NCBI GenBank assembly: GCA_946409745.1
Contig: CAMJXP010000002.1
Coordinates: 1 to 46,320, forward strand
Source: an uncultured Candidatus Saccharibacteria bacterium
Lineage (GTDB): Bacteria > Patescibacteriota > Saccharimonadia > Saccharimonadales > Saccharimonadaceae
Direction: 5' to 3'
DNA: 46,320 nucleotides
This document shows, piece by piece, positions 45,365 to 46,320 of this stretch; the first letter of the stretch is position 1; each line of letters opens with the position of its first letter. The position numbers and the translations under genes are program-made. The notes beneath the pieces were generated by a model. That model made no database searches. It was given only the letters and a program-made list of their open reading frames with translations, and was not told the DNA's origin.

Positions 45365-45401
45365 AGATTAATTATAACACTAAAAATGGTATAATATAAG
45401 C
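45365..45401. promoter_or_regulatory. 37-nt divergent leaderless promoter module (hisS / 45402 gene)
   Basis: agattaATTATAACACTAaaaatggTATAATataagc; aligns position for position with 24230..24266. Confidence 0.75.
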
Positions 45402-45959
45402 ATGAGCGAAGACGAGCAAGAAGTCATAGCAGAAGAAGTAGCCGAAGAGACTCCAGAAGTCGAAAACGCCGTTCTCGAAGAAGACCCGGACGAAGAAATC
45501 AAAATCTCCGTGCCAATTGCTTCAATCTGTCTTTCAGTATTACCTTTTGTTTTGTACACGATTTGCCTCAACACTTCCGGTGGCAGTCTTAAACAAGAAG
45601 GCGGTGCTGCGCAGTGGTGGATTCTAGCGGCTTATTACATCACAACCATCGGCTTTATTCTGGGTGTACTTTCATTATCCTTTGCTTTTGCTGCTCTTCG
45701 CACTCGCTACAAAGGTATGGCGATTATTAGCCTGCTCATTAAAGCCACCTATATTATTATCCTAGGCCTCACGCCATTCCTTGGTCCAGAGATTTTCTAT
45801 GAATTCCTATTTAATTATCATTTGCTAATCATCGCCGGCATCGGCATTGCCCTTAGCGTCATGCTCTACGGCATCGTCGGTATTCACGAACTCAACAAAC
45901 TCGAAAAAGAAGAAGCGCTCGCCCGAGCCGACACCGACATCGAACTGGCCGACGAATAA
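45402..45959 (+). CDS. Hypothetical membrane protein with acidic N-terminus, four TM-like segments
   Basis: MSEDEQEVIAEEVAEETPEVENAVLEEDPDEEIKISVPIASICLSVLPFVLY... plus further hydrophobic segments; followed by a terminator. Confidence 0.8.
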   Translation: MSEDEQEVIAEEVAEETPEVENAVLEEDPDEEIKISVPIASICLSVLPFVLYTICLNTSGGSLKQEGGAAQWWILAAYYITTIGFILGVLSLSFAFAALRTRYKGMAIISLLIKATYIIILGLTPFLGPEIFYEFLFNYHLLIIAGIGIALSVMLYGIVGIHELNKLEKEEALARADTDIELADE

Positions 45960-45971
45960 TTCTTCAACAGA

Positions 45972-45998
45972 AAAGCCCCCGAGAGTGGGGGTTTTCTG
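45972..45998 (+). terminator. Intrinsic terminator
   Basis: gCCCCCgagagtGGGGGTTTTC. Confidence 0.75.
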
Positions 45999-46034
45999 TA
46001 TAAACCTAATAGAAAGGAAGACCATATGAACATA

Positions 46035-46111
46035 TGGTGGGCGATACAGGAGTCGAACCTGTGACCTCGTCTACGTCAAAGACGCGCTCTAGCCAACTGA
46101 GCTAACCGCCC
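46035..46111 (-). tRNA. tRNA-Val (GAC), CCA encoded
   Basis: Minus strand GGGCGGTTAGCTCAGTTGGCTAGAGCGCGTCTTTGACGTAGACGAGGTCACAGGTTCGACTCCTGTATCGCCCACCA; anticodon loop TTGACGT. Confidence 0.95.
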
Positions 46112-46133
46112 ATAATAAAATTTCTTTGAAATT

Positions 46134-46210
46134 TGGTGAGTCGGGAGGGGCTCGAACCCTCGACACCGGGCTTAAAAGGCCCGTGCTCTAACCTGCTGAG
46201 CTACCGACCC
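46134..46210 (-). tRNA. tRNA-Lys (TTT), CCA encoded
   Basis: Minus strand GGGTCGGTAGCTCAGCAGGTTAGAGCACGGGCCTTTTAAGCCCGGTGTCGAGGGTTCGAGCCCCTCCCGACTCACCA; anticodon loop CTTTTAA. Confidence 0.95.
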
Positions 46211-46265
46211 AAGTTGTTAATTGTGGTGGCGCCGTTGGCGAAGCCCGGCCCACGCGTTCATTAGC

Positions 46266-46320
46266 TGGTGGCGCCGACTGGACTTGAACCAGTGACACAA
46301 GGCTCTTCAGGCCTCTGCTC
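46266..46320 (-). tRNA. tRNA-Phe (GAA), partial at window edge, CCA encoded
   Basis: Minus strand ...GAGCAGAGGCCTGAAGAGCCTTGTGTCACTGGTTCAAGTCCAGTCGGCGCCACCA; anticodon loop CTGAAGA. Confidence 0.9.

Noticed and set aside
1-46320. Alternative genetic code (UGA = Gly, as in Gracilibacteria/Absconditabacteria)
   Set aside because: RF2 is present and UGA serves as a terminal stop (e.g. the C1A protease gene end); ORFs are intact under code 11.

Overview
This 46.3 kb window looks like a Patescibacteria / Candidatus Saccharibacteria (TM7)-type chromosome; the lineage is inferred from gene content and compactness, not tested. From left to right it holds: an LCP (LytR-CpsA-Psr) protein cut by the window edge; a phospho-decorated surface-glycan cluster (TagD-like cytidylyltransferase, flippase, LicD, hexapeptide acyltransferase, GT2, polymerase-like protein, a GT4-Stealth fusion, initiating sugar transferase); a large wall-anchored-like surface protein; a split S10/spc ribosomal operon (L3 to S8, with S10 and L29 not in their usual places); two tandem [secreted peptidoglycan hydrolase + single-TM protein] cassettes; prfB; a small island of hypothetical genes; dus and murD; an operon of C1A protease-dockerin, Big2-dockerin and a Big2 membrane protein; an M16 peptidase; secA, hpf, serS, rsmA; a YabE/RpfB-like 3D protein; an Erm/KsgA-like methylase; a DsbA-like plus CPTCG membrane protein pair; hisS; and tRNA-Val, tRNA-Lys and tRNA-Phe (partial). 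The most interesting signals are non-coding. (a) Many genes have an extended -10 (TGnTATAAT) exactly 6-7 nt before the ATG, which implies leaderless mRNAs, and two divergent pairs share an alignable 37-nt bidirectional promoter. (b) There are two orphan small-RNA candidates, each with a strong promoter and an intrinsic terminator. (c) Two glycan genes share the same start-codon-sequestering hairpin. (d) The hydrolase cassettes share an N-terminal 'NNILFYDPYGS' module. No CRISPR array, transposase or prophage was seen.
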